From Ancylomarina sp963977525 (GTDB lineage: Bacteria > Bacteroidota > Bacteroidia > Bacteroidales > Marinifilaceae), in the NCBI GenBank assembly GCA_963977525.1, contig CAXBPC010000002.1:124001-188000 (forward strand): DNA of 64,000 bases. Reading direction: 5' to 3'. Positions 1 to 8,696 of this stretch are shown here, piece after piece. A program made the position numbers and the translations under genes. The notes under the pieces are model-generated. The model was not told where the DNA came from. It did no database searches and saw only the letters and a list, made by a program, of their open reading frames with translations. Every line of letters starts with the position of its first letter. The first letter of the stretch is position 1.

Positions 1-45
1 GTTGACATTAAAGATTTATTGGTATCAAATAAACCTACTAAATAA
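1..45 (+). CDS. C-terminal tail of an upstream gene, possibly an XRE-type regulator (partial)
   Basis: Frame 1 from the window edge is open and reads VDIKDLLVSNKPTK before a TAA at 43-45, six bases before the Fic start. The wording resembles the end of XRE-family helix-turn-helix proteins, which often finish with a 'vdikeLL' helix. That would fit a regulator co-transcribed with the Fic gene. Only 14 residues are visible, so both the frame and the family are tentative. Confidence 0.3.
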   Translation, partial: VDIKDLLVSNKPTK

Positions 46-51
46 GTAGAT

Positions 52-1461
52 ATGACTTATAAAACTAGAACAATAGAACAAATTAATAATCTTAAAGATC
101 AGCTTGATCGGTTATTACCAATCGGGGATAAAGATGAAGCTAGGTTGAGAAAAAAACTGAGATTAGAATTTAATTACAATTCGAATCATTTGGAAGGGAA
201 TACTTTAACTTATGGTCAAACTCAGTTATTATTAATCTATGATAAAAGTTCTGGCGATGTACCTGTAAGTGATATTGAGGAAATGAAAGCTCATGATTTA
301 GCTCTAACTGAAATAGAGGAAATGGCTAAAGAAAAAGAACGCCCATTAACTCAACAGTTCATTAAAGAATTAAATAAGACGATCTTAGTTAAGCCATTTT
401 GGAAGAAAGCTATGAGTTATGATGGTCAAGCTACTCGCAAAGAGATTAAAATTGGTCAATATAAAACATTACCTAATAGTGTCAGACTAAAAAATGGTGA
501 AATTCATGAGTATGCAAGTCCTGAGGAGACCCCTGCCAAAATGAATGATCTATTATCATGGTACGCAGAGAATTCTGATCTCATGCATCCTGTTCAGTTA
601 GCTGCAGAGTTTCATTACCGTTTTGTTTCTATTCATCCTTTTGATGATGGTAATGGACGTGTTGCTCGATTGGTTATGAATTATATCCTTTTAAGATATT
701 CTTATCCTCCTGTAATAATAAAATCAGTTGATAAGGAGGCATATTTAACGGCATTGCAAAAAGCTGACACAGGTAATGTTCTTGCTTTGATTGAGTATAT
801 CGAAAAAGAAGCCATCTGGTCAATTGAATTGAGTATAAAAGCAGCAAAAGGTGAAGGTTTAGAAGAGATTGGAGATATCGAAAAAGAAATTGAACTTCTA
901 AAAAGAGAAAAGCTTACTAAATCCAAAATATTTAAAACGCCTAAGGTATCATACGACTTATTTCACCATATAAACAATGATATTTGGAATCCATTGGATA
1001 AGTTATTAGGAAAGTTCGATGACTTTTTTGCTGAAACCAAAACAGTAAAATATGTCGATCATGAAAAAGTGAAAAAAACAAGAACCATTCGTAGTGGTTT
1101 AATGACCACCGCAAGATTATTATCAGACAGAGAAGTTCCTGTAAATAACTATGAAGTTTTGGGTTATGATTTAGAGGAAGTTAATGTGAAAGAATTTAGA
1201 TGGTCTAAAGAGATGTTATCACTAAAATCGGCAAGCAAGAAGATTGATTATGAGATAGAGTGTCGATTAAAATTAGATGAATCAACATACAATTTGTCAA
1301 TTAGAGAACTGAACACCAATACTAAAGATTCCCTTAGAAACGCAAGTACTCTTTTTGAAACTAAGAATGAATATAAAACGTTATTTATGAATGATATGAT
1401 TCAAGATATAATTAGAATGGTATCTTCTCATATGATAAAGGTTATTAAGATGGATGATTAA
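52..1461 (+). CDS. Fic family protein (predicted AMP-transferase with N-terminal inhibitory helix)
   Basis: This 469-residue protein carries the Fic core motif HPFDDGNGR at residues 195-203; the His is the catalytic base and the Asp/Asn/Gly/Arg part binds the nucleotide. Near the N-terminus, S44-N-H-L-E48-G49 matches the (S/T)xxxE(G/N) inhibitory motif, placing it among class II Fic proteins, which keep their own activity off until the helix moves. Family knowledge: Fic enzymes attach AMP or another nucleotide part to hydroxyl groups of target proteins. The C-terminal 200 residues look helical and charged and I recognise no named domain there; they may hold a target-binding or winged-helix region. 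The preceding open frame ends six bases upstream, suggesting co-transcription. The target is unknown. Confidence 0.88.
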   Translation: MTYKTRTIEQINNLKDQLDRLLPIGDKDEARLRKKLRLEFNYNSNHLEGNTLTYGQTQLLLIYDKSSGDVPVSDIEEMKAHDLALTEIEEMAKEKERPLTQQFIKELNKTILVKPFWKKAMSYDGQATRKEIKIGQYKTLPNSVRLKNGEIHEYASPEETPAKMNDLLSWYAENSDLMHPVQLAAEFHYRFVSIHPFDDGNGRVARLVMNYILLRYSYPPVIIKSVDKEAYLTALQKADTGNVLALIEYIEKEAIWSIELSIKAAKGEGLEEIGDIEKEIELLKREKLTKSKIFKTPKVSYDLFHHINNDIWNPLDKLLGKFDDFFAETKTVKYVDHEKVKKTRTIRSGLMTTARLLSDREVPVNNYEVLGYDLEEVNVKEFRWSKEMLSLKSASKKIDYEIECRLKLDESTYNLSIRELNTNTKDSLRNASTLFETKNEYKTLFMNDMIQDIIRMVSSHMIKVIKMDD

Positions 1462-1551
1462 AACGTAATTAGATTACCCATTTGCGCTTTAGCTCCTAGA
1501 TATTTATTCACTTTGCTCATGAAGCATGTTATCAATATGCAGGTTCTAGTT

Positions 1552-1628
1552 GGGGATTATAAATCCCCATTTTTCAGTTTAGGCGATTACAAATCGCCAA
1601 TTCTTCACCCCAGATTACAAATCTGGGG
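1552..1628. repeat. Three consecutive hairpins sharing an ATTACAAAT-type centre
   Basis: Three short inverted repeats follow each other: 1552-1568 (GGGGATTATAAATCCCC), 1582-1598 (GGCGATTACAAATCGCC) and 1608-1628 (CCCC-AGATTACAAATCT-GGGG). The outer stem bases differ but remain paired in each, while the centre (ATTAyAAAT) stays the same. This looks like a REP-type element family of Bacteroidota intergenic DNA. The surrounding gene-free stretch (1462-2170) also holds the tandem repeat at 1834-2000 and no convincing gene. Confidence 0.6.
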
Positions 1629-1833
1629 CAGCAGCTGCTTTAAAATATCCTTTCTTGTCAGGTCTGTTCTTTTATCATGAGATTGCCACGTCCTCATTCT
1701 TCGTCCTCGCAAAGACAGCCATGAATTGTCATGTTCTGACTAATATTACTATTTATTGAGAGCCTCACAAAATGAGTGAGACCCTCAAGCCAATATTTAC
1801 ACCACCCTCATAGTTTCGAACCACCGCACATAC

Positions 1834-2000
1834 GAGAAAGCTTCCTGCCCACAGCGCGAAGCCACCGCAAGTTAGAGAAAGCTCGCTGCACCAGTGCGGG
1901 GAGCTTCCGCAGCTTGGAGAAAGCTTCTTACACCAGTGCGGGAAGCTTTCTCTAAAGAGAGAAAGTGTGCTGCTCACAGTTTGAAGCTTTCGCAATTCTG
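1834..2000. repeat. Four imperfect tandem units of about 42 bp
   Basis: The word GAGAAAG recurs at 1834, 1875, 1917 and 1959, so the period is 41-42 bp. Each unit continues with a variant of 'AGCTTCCTGC..CACCAGTGCGGG-AGCTTC'. The units differ by substitutions. An open frame exists on the minus strand here, but it is made of the repeat itself and has no recognisable protein content. Confidence 0.5.
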
Positions 2001-2170
2001 CGATTCATTTATGCGAAGATAGCGATGTTTACTACTGCTTTAAGTCACATTATTAATGCAATAAGTAAATATTGTTTTGTTAAAGTGATAAAAACATAAA
2101 AATTGCTTTGTTTTATAACAGAAAAATGTACCTTCATTGTCCTATTGTTAAACCAAAAAAAATAACAAGT

Positions 2171-2902
2171 ATGTTTTTATCTATTAATCTAACGCATTTG
2201 CGTCACAATGAGTTTATTCAGTTTATAAAGAATTTCATGGGAATTCTGAGTGGAAATGATCTTGAAGCTCTAAACGTGAGATCAGAGTTTGATACTCTAT
2301 CGGGTCAAATAATGACCATGACTTCTTTGTATAAACCAGATTTGGGGAGTCAATTAACCAAACTGTTGGAACAAGATGATGAAAGACGCGATCGTGCATT
2401 TGTGGGTATCCAAACCCTTATCGATGCGCATACCAATCATTACGATGAAGCGACAAAAGAAGCTGCTTTAGCATTAACGCTCTCTCTTAAGAAATTTAGA
2501 ACTGGTATCACCAGACAGAATTACCAAGGTGAAACAGCTACGATAACTGCAATAGTTGAGGAGTGGAGACGGGAAGCGGACTTAAACACCAGCCTAAACA
2601 AACTAGGCTTAGATAATTGGGTAGGTGAGTTAAGCGAAGCTAATACACAATTCGATACGCATTACTTAGCTCGTGTTAAAGAAGATGCTGCTGCTCCTGA
2701 TGTGAAGATTATCGCTTTGCGTAAAGAGGCTATTCAATCGTATAGAACGCTAACGAATAGAATTCAGGCTTTTGCTACAATTGGAGAAGTGCCAGTTTAT
2801 GCAGCAATCATTAATGAATGCAACAGCCTAATCGAAAAATACAATTCAGTTGTAAATGCTCGTAGCAAGAAGGAGGACGAAGAAGTTCCTGCCGAAGGAT
2901 AA
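2171..2902 (+). CDS. DUF6261-like hypothetical protein
   Basis: The protein has 243 residues from the chosen ATG at 2171. An upstream ATG-less extension exists, but similarity to the family I recall begins at MFLSINLTHLRHNEF. The sequence is helix-rich with a central 'ALALTLSLKKFRTGI' stretch and a Glu/Lys-rich tail. It resembles the DUF6261 proteins found in many copies in Bacteroidota, whose function is unknown to me. It has no signal peptide or membrane segment. It stands alone, followed directly by a terminator, so it is a single-gene transcript. The name rests on recalled pattern similarity only. Confidence 0.6.
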   Translation: MFLSINLTHLRHNEFIQFIKNFMGILSGNDLEALNVRSEFDTLSGQIMTMTSLYKPDLGSQLTKLLEQDDERRDRAFVGIQTLIDAHTNHYDEATKEAALALTLSLKKFRTGITRQNYQGETATITAIVEEWRREADLNTSLNKLGLDNWVGELSEANTQFDTHYLARVKEDAAAPDVKIIALRKEAIQSYRTLTNRIQAFATIGEVPVYAAIINECNSLIEKYNSVVNARSKKEDEEVPAEG

Positions 2903-2924
2903 TAAGAATTAGGAATAGTTGATG

Positions 2925-2957
2925 AAAGCCTACCTTGTATTAGGTAGGCTTTTTTTG
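2925..2957 (+). terminator. Intrinsic terminator after the DUF6261-like gene
   Basis: AGCCTACC (2927-2934) pairs perfectly with GGTAGGCT (2943-2950) across an 8-nt loop and is followed by a run of seven T. It lies 25 bases after the stop codon at 2902. Confidence 0.85.
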
Positions 2958-2959
2958 AA

Positions 2960-3275
2960 TTCTGTGTCAGCCCTTCAGGCTGCGATTTACATGGCGCATC
3001 ATCTGGGGACTCAGCCCAGCATTTCGGTACTCTATCCCTTATCTCGGGACTGCATCCCGAGTTAAGGAATATCAGGCTTTCAGCTTTATCTCGGGACTTC
3101 ATCCCGAGTTAAGGAGTATCAGGCTTTCAGCCTTCTTTTTATTTGAGACTGAAGGGCTCTTATACTTTAACTAGGGGCATCGTTCCTGGATACTCCAGAA
3201 CTAGAGGCATCGCCTCTAGACTGTACATCATGTAAATCGCAGCCTGTAGGGCTGCAACATATATAATAACTAATT
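2960..3275. repeat. Left flanking repeat of the Y1 transposase gene
   Basis: This stretch contains small inverted repeats such as CTCGGGACTGCATCCCGAG (3033-3051 region), CTCGGGACTTCATCCCGAG, 'AGGCTTTCAGCCT' and 'CTAGAGGCATCGCCTCTAG'. It ends with 'GCAGCCTGTAGGGCTGCAAC' just before the transposase. The same words appear in the same order downstream of the gene (3734-3985). It holds no credible gene. It is best read as a REP/BIME-like end associated with the transposase. Confidence 0.65.
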
Positions 3276-3725
3276 ATGGGACAATCTTTATCACAACTCT
3301 ATGTTCATCTAACCTTCGGAACTAAATTTAGGGAGTCGTATATCACAAAAGAGATAGAAAAAGAACTTCATGCATACATCATTGGAATATTGAGGAAAAT
3401 GGAAAGTCCATCTATAAGAATCAACTCTATGCCAGATCATATTCACATTCTATTTCGATTATCGAAGAATTATGCCTTGGCTAAAGTTGTGGAGGAAGTG
3501 AAAAAATCAAGTTCGAAGTGGATGAAGGAGAAAGGTGTTAGCGTATTTACTTGGCAAATTGGCTATGGTGCATTTTCGGTTAGTAGTAGAGCATTACATA
3601 TAGTGGAAAAGTATATTGATTGTCAGAAGGAACATCATCAATTAAAAACATATAAGTCAGAATTAGAATCATATATAAAGGAGTCTGATATGATCGAGTA
3701 TGATGAGAAATATTTTTGGACTTAA
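3276..3725 (+). CDS. Y1/HUH transposase, REP-associated (RAYT-like)
   Basis: The 149-residue protein has the HUH signature in MPDHIHILF (His-Ile-His near residues 53-55) and a Tyr-containing helix, VEKYIDCQKEHH, near residues 110-121, whose Tyr is the likely nucleophile. Both are features of the transposase IS200-like (Y1_Tnp) family. Length fits single-domain members. There is no TnpB partner. The gene is flanked on both sides by long, similarly ordered hairpin-rich repeats, the usual setting of REP-associated tyrosine transposases, which nick single-stranded hairpin DNA. It appears intact. Whether it moves itself or only spreads the flanking repeats cannot be told from one locus. Confidence 0.85.
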   Translation: MGQSLSQLYVHLTFGTKFRESYITKEIEKELHAYIIGILRKMESPSIRINSMPDHIHILFRLSKNYALAKVVEEVKKSSSKWMKEKGVSVFTWQIGYGAFSVSSRALHIVEKYIDCQKEHHQLKTYKSELESYIKESDMIEYDEKYFWT

Positions 3726-3733
3726 TTAGTTCC

Positions 3734-3985
3734 AGCCCTTCTTCTTTGGGACTCTGCCCCAAGGTTTGGGATATCAGGCTTTCAGCCTGTGATTTACTTT
3801 GGGGATGATCTCGGGACTGCATCCCGAGTTGGGGAACTTCAGGCTTTCAGCCTTTCTTTTATTAGAGCCTGAAAGGCTCTCATACTTTAACTAGGGGCAG
3901 CGTCCTTAGGTATTCCAGAACGGGGACATCGCCTCTAGTATATAGAACCTGAGAATCAACAGCCTGTAGGGCTGAAACTCTTCAG
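3734..3985. repeat. Right flanking repeat of the Y1 transposase gene
   Basis: This mirrors the order of words upstream of the gene: CAGCCCTTC, CTCGGGACTGCATCCCGAG (3808-3830 area), 'AACTTCAGGCTTTCAGCC', 'CATACTTTAACTAGGGGCA', 'ATTCCAGAAC', 'CATCGCCTCTAG' and finally 'CAGCCTGTAGGGCTG'. It is a diverged direct repeat of 2960-3260, so gene and repeats form one composite unit. Confidence 0.65.
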
Positions 3986-3999
3986 CTATAAGGGAGGGT

Positions 4000-4045
4000 A
4001 AAAAAGCAAGGCCAGAATCTCAATCGAGAATCTGGCCTTGCTTTT
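4000..4045. terminator. Bidirectional terminator between the transposase unit and sucB
   Basis: An 18-bp stem with one mismatch (4004-4021 against 4026-4043, loop AATC) is flanked by A6 on the left and T5 on the right. It can therefore end transcription from both sides; the main user is probably sucB on the minus strand, whose stop lies 22 bases away. Confidence 0.85.
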
Positions 4046-4066
4046 TATTTTTAAACCCTAAATCTT

Positions 4067-5305
4067 TTAGATGCCTAAAAGCAAGCTATCAGGATCTTGT
4101 CCCATGGTGATCATGCGATGAGGATTTTCAATTAGCTCTTTAATTTTCACTAGGAAACCAACTGAATCTTTTCCATCAATCACTCGGTGATCGTATGATA
4201 GTGCGATATACATCATAGGGCGAATTTCAACCTTGCCATTAAGAGCAATTGGTCGCTCAACAATATTGTGCATACCTAAAATTCCAGACTGAGGAGGATT
4301 GATAATTGGTGTACTTAGAAGTGATCCGAAAACGCCACCATTGGTAATGGTAAAGGTACCGCCAGTCATTTCGTCTAAACTAATCTTGCCAGAACGTGCC
4401 TTATTAGCAAGTCGCATCAATTCTCTTTCAATATCAGCTAAGCCTAGGTTTTGAGTATCTCTAATAACAGGAACCATTAAACCTTTAGGTGTTTGAACTG
4501 CCATAGCTACATCCATATAGTTTGGTGTAACAATTTCATCACCATCCATCATTGAATTAACGGTAGGGTGAGCTTTAAGAGCGATACTAACAGCTTTGGT
4601 AAAGAATGACATGAAACCTAATTTGATGTCATGAGTCTCAACGAATTGCTTTTGGTATTTCTTTCTCAATTGCATAACAGCCGACATATCAACCTCGTTG
4701 AAGGTTGTAAGCATAGCTGTTTCGTTCTTAACCGACACCAAACGAGCACTTAACTTCTTACGAAGGTTACTCATTTTCTTACGATCGATATTGCGTTCAA
4801 CAGGTTCTGGCTGTGCCAAAGCTGCTGGAGCTTGTCCTTTATTTTCAACAACTTGCTCAATATCTTTCTTAGATAATCGGTGAAGTCCTGCAATCACATC
4901 ATCAACAGAAAGTTGATTTTCTTCCATCAGCTTTTTAGCAACAGGAGAAATCTTAACATCCTTAAATTCATCAGAATTTTTGATTGGAGCAGCTTCAGAT
5001 AACTTAGCTTCTTGCTTAGGTGCATCCTCTTTGGCTTCAGCCTTAGAGCTAGCAGATTTAGCTTCACCAGCAAAACTTGTATCTATGGTACAAGCTACAG
5101 AACCTACCGCTACCGTATCACCTTCGTTTGCCTTGATAGATATTTTACCACCTTCATCAGCTACAAGAGTTAGTGTTGCTTTGTCAGATTCGATCTCAGC
5201 AATTTCTTGTTCCTTTTCAACAATAGCACCATCGGCAACAAACCAATTGGCAATTTCAACTTCGGATATGGATTCTCCCGGACTGGGAATCTTTATTTCA
5301 AGCAT
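4067..5305 (-). CDS. sucB: Dihydrolipoyllysine-residue succinyltransferase, E2 of 2-oxoglutarate dehydrogenase
   Basis: This 412-residue protein transfers the succinyl group from the lipoyl arm to CoA in the TCA-cycle 2-oxoglutarate dehydrogenase complex. The order of domains is clear: an N-terminal lipoyl domain with the lipoyl-lysine in ESDKATL (K42), an Ala/Glu/Lys-rich linker, a peripheral subunit-binding domain around residues 118-155, and the catalytic acyltransferase domain ending with SYDHRVIDGK (His about 373, Asp about 377). The length is typical of single-lipoyl E2o. It lies 135 bp downstream of sucA on the same strand, so the two are probably co-transcribed; the E3 gene is not in the window. 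Confidence 0.95.
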   Translation of the reverse strand: MLEIKIPSPGESISEVEIANWFVADGAIVEKEQEIAEIESDKATLTLVADEGGKISIKANEGDTVAVGSVACTIDTSFAGEAKSASSKAEAKEDAPKQEAKLSEAAPIKNSDEFKDVKISPVAKKLMEENQLSVDDVIAGLHRLSKKDIEQVVENKGQAPAALAQPEPVERNIDRKKMSNLRKKLSARLVSVKNETAMLTTFNEVDMSAVMQLRKKYQKQFVETHDIKLGFMSFFTKAVSIALKAHPTVNSMMDGDEIVTPNYMDVAMAVQTPKGLMVPVIRDTQNLGLADIERELMRLANKARSGKISLDEMTGGTFTITNGGVFGSLLSTPIINPPQSGILGMHNIVERPIALNGKVEIRPMMYIALSYDHRVIDGKDSVGFLVKIKELIENPHRMITMGQDPDSLLLGI

Positions 5306-5440
5306 GTTTTGATATAATTAGTTGTTGATGTTAATTATTATAGTTTATAAGTACTTAAAATATTTATGAGTACTTATAGTGAGCAATGTAATCTACTTGT
5401 AAGTACTCAAGGCACTTAAAAAGCTTTAGGCATTTCCCTT

Positions 5441-8332
5441 TTACATCAGTAGCTTACTTTTCTTGTCTTGGAAATACTCATGTTGTCTACGAATGTCTTC
5501 TTTCGAACTTCCGACTACACATTGTAAACCACAATATTTCAATTCTCTATCACAATCGCATCGTCTAAAGACCTTGTTGATGATTTCATTTTGCCCAATA
5601 TTGTGAATCTTTGTAAGGCCAGTTGCCGTACTACCACTTGCCATACGAGCAATTGGTGTCAATTCAATATTTTTGATGTTGTAATTGATGAATTGCCATG
5701 GCCCCATATTCTCAGGTTCTTCTTGTACCCATAGGTGTAGAAGAGCCTTAGGATATTTCTCTAAAATACAGTCAACCTGTTTTTGAGGAAAAGGATAAAG
5801 CTGCTCGATTCGAATTAAAGCCACATCTTGAGCATTCAATTCAGTTTTCTTGGCTAGTAAATCGTAATAGATTTTTCCAGAACAAAATACCACTCGGCTT
5901 ACCTCTTCAGCAATTACATTACTGTCATCTATAATTTCCTGGAATCTACCTTCAGCTAAATCGTCCATTGTAGAGACACAGTTAGCGTGTCTAAGTAAAC
6001 TCTTAGGCGTAAAGCAAATTAATGGAATTCTAATATCTCGCTTAACCTGACGACGCAGTGCATGGTAATGGTTTGCAGGAGTCGTTGGGTTAATAACTTG
6101 CATATTGTTGTTTGCGCAAAGCGTTAAAAAACGTTCAATTCGTGAACTTGAGTGTTCAGCACCTTGCCCTTCGTAACCATGTGGTAAGAATAGAACAAGT
6201 CCATTTTTAACGCCCCATTTGTCTTCACCTGAACTGATGTATTGATCGATAACAGCTTGTGCTACATTATGGAAATCACCAAACTGAGCTTCCCAAATTG
6301 TTAAGCCAGATGGATGTGCCAAAGCGTAACCATATTCGAATCCAAGTACAGCATATTCACTCAAATGTGAGTTGTAAATATGGCAAGGCGCTTGATTTTC
6401 GCTAACATGTTTTAATGGGAAATACTTTTGTGCAGAATCATGTATGGTAAGTGATGCATGACGGTGAGAAAACGTTCCACGCTCAGAATCCTGACCACTA
6501 ATTCTAACACCATGTCCTTCTTCCAATAAACTTGCATAAGCCATTAGCTCACCCATGGCCCAATCCAAACGATCTTCAGAAATCATCTTCTTACGATCAG
6601 CCATTAATTTACCGACTTTTTTGAAAAATTCAATGTCTTCAGGTAAAGTCGTAATCTTATCAGCCAACTTAAGGAGCTTGCTTTTTTCTGTTTTGAAAAC
6701 AGGAGTAATATCAAAATCTGCCTCAGTGGAATAACGAATATCTTCATAGTATTCCCCAAGGAAAGGCTGGATATATAGTTTTTTTATAGTCTTTGAAACC
6801 TCAAACTTATCGTTTAGAAAGTTGTTATATTCTGTAATGAGTTCCTTTATATTCTCTTGTTTGTATACACCTTTACTTATTAGGTAATCACCATAAATAT
6901 CTCTTGGATTCTTATGCTTCGCTATTTGATTATACAATAAAGGCTGAGTGAAACGAGGCTCGTCACCTTCGTTATGTCCATACTTTCTGTACGATAGTAT
7001 ATCGATAAAAACATCCGTCTTAAATTCTTGACGGTACTCCATTGCCAAGCCGATGGTGTAAATCAAAGCCTCAACATCGTCACCATTAATATGGAAAACT
7101 GGGCATCGAGTCACCTTAGCAACATCAGTACAATAAGTACTAGATCGTGCATCAAGGTAATTGGTCGTAAAACCAATTTGATTGTTGATTACCAAGTGAA
7201 TTGTTCCACCCGTTCTGTAGGCTTGAAGTTCAGCCATCTGAACGGTTTCGTATACAATTCCTTGAGCTGCAATTGCAGCATCGCCATGAATGACAATAGG
7301 GACTAGTTTGTTTTCGTCACCTTTATAATCGTTGTCAATTTTAGAACGAGAGATACCTTCAACTACAGCTCCAACAGTTTCCAAGTGCGATGGGTTTGGT
7401 GTTAAATGAAGCTTTACTTCATTGCCATCATCAGTTTTAACTGTATTTCCGTATCCTAAATGGTATTTTACATCACCTAGGGTAATATCATCTTCAAATT
7501 CTTCACCAACAAATTCTTTGAATATATTCTCGTAAGGCTTCTCTATAATGTTAGCTAAAACATTAAGACGACCACGGTGAGCCATACCAAACACAAATTC
7601 TTCAACGCCCAATTGTGCACCTTTTTCAATTAGGGCATCAAGAGCAGGAATTAAAGTTTCCGTTCCTTCAAGTGAGAAACGTTTTTGTCCAACAAATTTT
7701 TTGTGGATAAAGTTCTCAAAACCAACAGCTAATTTTAAATGGTAGTAAATGTGCTTACGGTGTTCATCTGTAAAATTTGGTTGATTCTTACTGATCTCCA
7801 TTTTGTTTTGAAGCCATTTCACCTTGTCTGGCGTACGCAAGTATAAGTACTCAACACCTACCGAATGACAATAAGTCTCCTGAAGGTGATCAAGAATATC
7901 TTTAAGCTTTGATGGACCAATTCCTAATTCGTTACCAGCTTGGAAAACGGTTTCCATATCCGCTTGAGATAGATCAAAATTTTCAATATCAAGAGTAGGG
8001 AAGTACTTACGCCTAACACGAACAGGATTCGTTTTAGTGAATAAATGGCCACGTTGGCGGAAAGCTTGGATCATATTGATCACGTTAAATTCCTTACTCA
8101 TCGATTCAGCAGGAAGAGAGCTTAGGCTATCCATTTGTGGTTTGCTTGGGAACTTCTCAGCAGCAAAGTCGAATCCCTGGAAAAATTTTTGCCAAGATTC
8201 TTCAACCGAGCTAGGGTCTTTTTTATAGGATTGGTACATGTCATCGATGAATTCGATTTCACTATTACCTAAAAAACTGAATTTATCCATAAAGTTATTA
8301 AGTTGTTGGTCTAGTTTTGTTTTTTGTTTCAA
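5441..8332 (-). CDS. sucA: 2-oxoglutarate dehydrogenase E1 component
   Basis: At 963 residues this is the size of thiamine-diphosphate-dependent E1o. Recognisable blocks are the N-terminal 2-oxogluDH_E1_N helix (FLGNSEIEFIDDMYQSYKKD), FGMAHRGRLNVLAN and HGDAAIAAQGIVYE in the thiamine diphosphate region, and the transketolase-like C-terminal half (QDSERGTFSHRHA). It decarboxylates 2-oxoglutarate and succinylates the lipoyl arm of SucB. The annotated ATG gives MKQKTKLDQQLNNF before the usual start MDKFSFLG; an internal ATG at about 8290 would give the shorter form seen in relatives, and I cannot decide between them. The downstream partner sucB follows after 135 bp. Confidence 0.95.
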   Translation of the reverse strand: MKQKTKLDQQLNNFMDKFSFLGNSEIEFIDDMYQSYKKDPSSVEESWQKFFQGFDFAAEKFPSKPQMDSLSSLPAESMSKEFNVINMIQAFRQRGHLFTKTNPVRVRRKYFPTLDIENFDLSQADMETVFQAGNELGIGPSKLKDILDHLQETYCHSVGVEYLYLRTPDKVKWLQNKMEISKNQPNFTDEHRKHIYYHLKLAVGFENFIHKKFVGQKRFSLEGTETLIPALDALIEKGAQLGVEEFVFGMAHRGRLNVLANIIEKPYENIFKEFVGEEFEDDITLGDVKYHLGYGNTVKTDDGNEVKLHLTPNPSHLETVGAVVEGISRSKIDNDYKGDENKLVPIVIHGDAAIAAQGIVYETVQMAELQAYRTGGTIHLVINNQIGFTTNYLDARSSTYCTDVAKVTRCPVFHINGDDVEALIYTIGLAMEYRQEFKTDVFIDILSYRKYGHNEGDEPRFTQPLLYNQIAKHKNPRDIYGDYLISKGVYKQENIKELITEYNNFLNDKFEVSKTIKKLYIQPFLGEYYEDIRYSTEADFDITPVFKTEKSKLLKLADKITTLPEDIEFFKKVGKLMADRKKMISEDRLDWAMGELMAYASLLEEGHGVRISGQDSERGTFSHRHASLTIHDSAQKYFPLKHVSENQAPCHIYNSHLSEYAVLGFEYGYALAHPSGLTIWEAQFGDFHNVAQAVIDQYISSGEDKWGVKNGLVLFLPHGYEGQGAEHSSSRIERFLTLCANNNMQVINPTTPANHYHALRRQVKRDIRIPLICFTPKSLLRHANCVSTMDDLAEGRFQEIIDDSNVIAEEVSRVVFCSGKIYYDLLAKKTELNAQDVALIRIEQLYPFPQKQVDCILEKYPKALLHLWVQEEPENMGPWQFINYNIKNIELTPIARMASGSTATGLTKIHNIGQNEIINKVFRRCDCDRELKYCGLQCVVGSSKEDIRRQHEYFQDKKSKLLM

Positions 8333-8696
8333 TCAACAGGATGTCTTAGCAATACGCCTATTTAGAAAGTGATATTAATGTGTTATTTTCTAAATGATTA
8401 GAGCCCTTTTTCTATCGGTAAATAGAAGTATTAAATTATAAAAAATAATTTAGAAAGCCTGTTCACTAACAAATGTATTAAAATTGAGTTTTATCCGAAT
8501 GTTTATAAAGGATTAAAAGATAAAAAAATCATCTTTTTTCTTAATCAGTTCATAGAGGTTTTCTATCAGCTGATAAGCACAGCGATTTTCAAGTTTGTAT
8601 GATAGTTTACACCACAATATTTGATGGCTAATTCTAATTGATTAATTTTGATTGAGCTTGATCATTCAGTCACTCGTTTCTAAGCATAACTATCCT
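8333..8696. other. Gene-free divergent region between sucA and the YiiX-like gene
   Basis: This 364-bp AT-rich stretch must hold the promoters of both divergent genes. It contains an inverted repeat ATTTAGAAA...TTTCTAAAT around 8360-8396 and a further T/A-rich palindrome around 8511-8547. I see no coding potential and no confident promoter. Confidence 0.4.

Noticed and set aside
1765..1995. 76-codon minus-strand frame
   Set aside because: It is formed by the 42-bp degenerate repeat and has no protein-like features.
2797..3822. Minus-strand frames across the transposase flanks (2797-3102, 3580-3822)
   Set aside because: They consist of the flanking repeat and overlap real genes.
5335..5425. 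Repeated AGTACTTA-like words between sucA and sucB
   Set aside because: Three or four short AT-rich matches (AAGTACTT, GAGTACTT, TAAGTACTC) without regular spacing; could be chance in AT-rich DNA, so not called as an operator.
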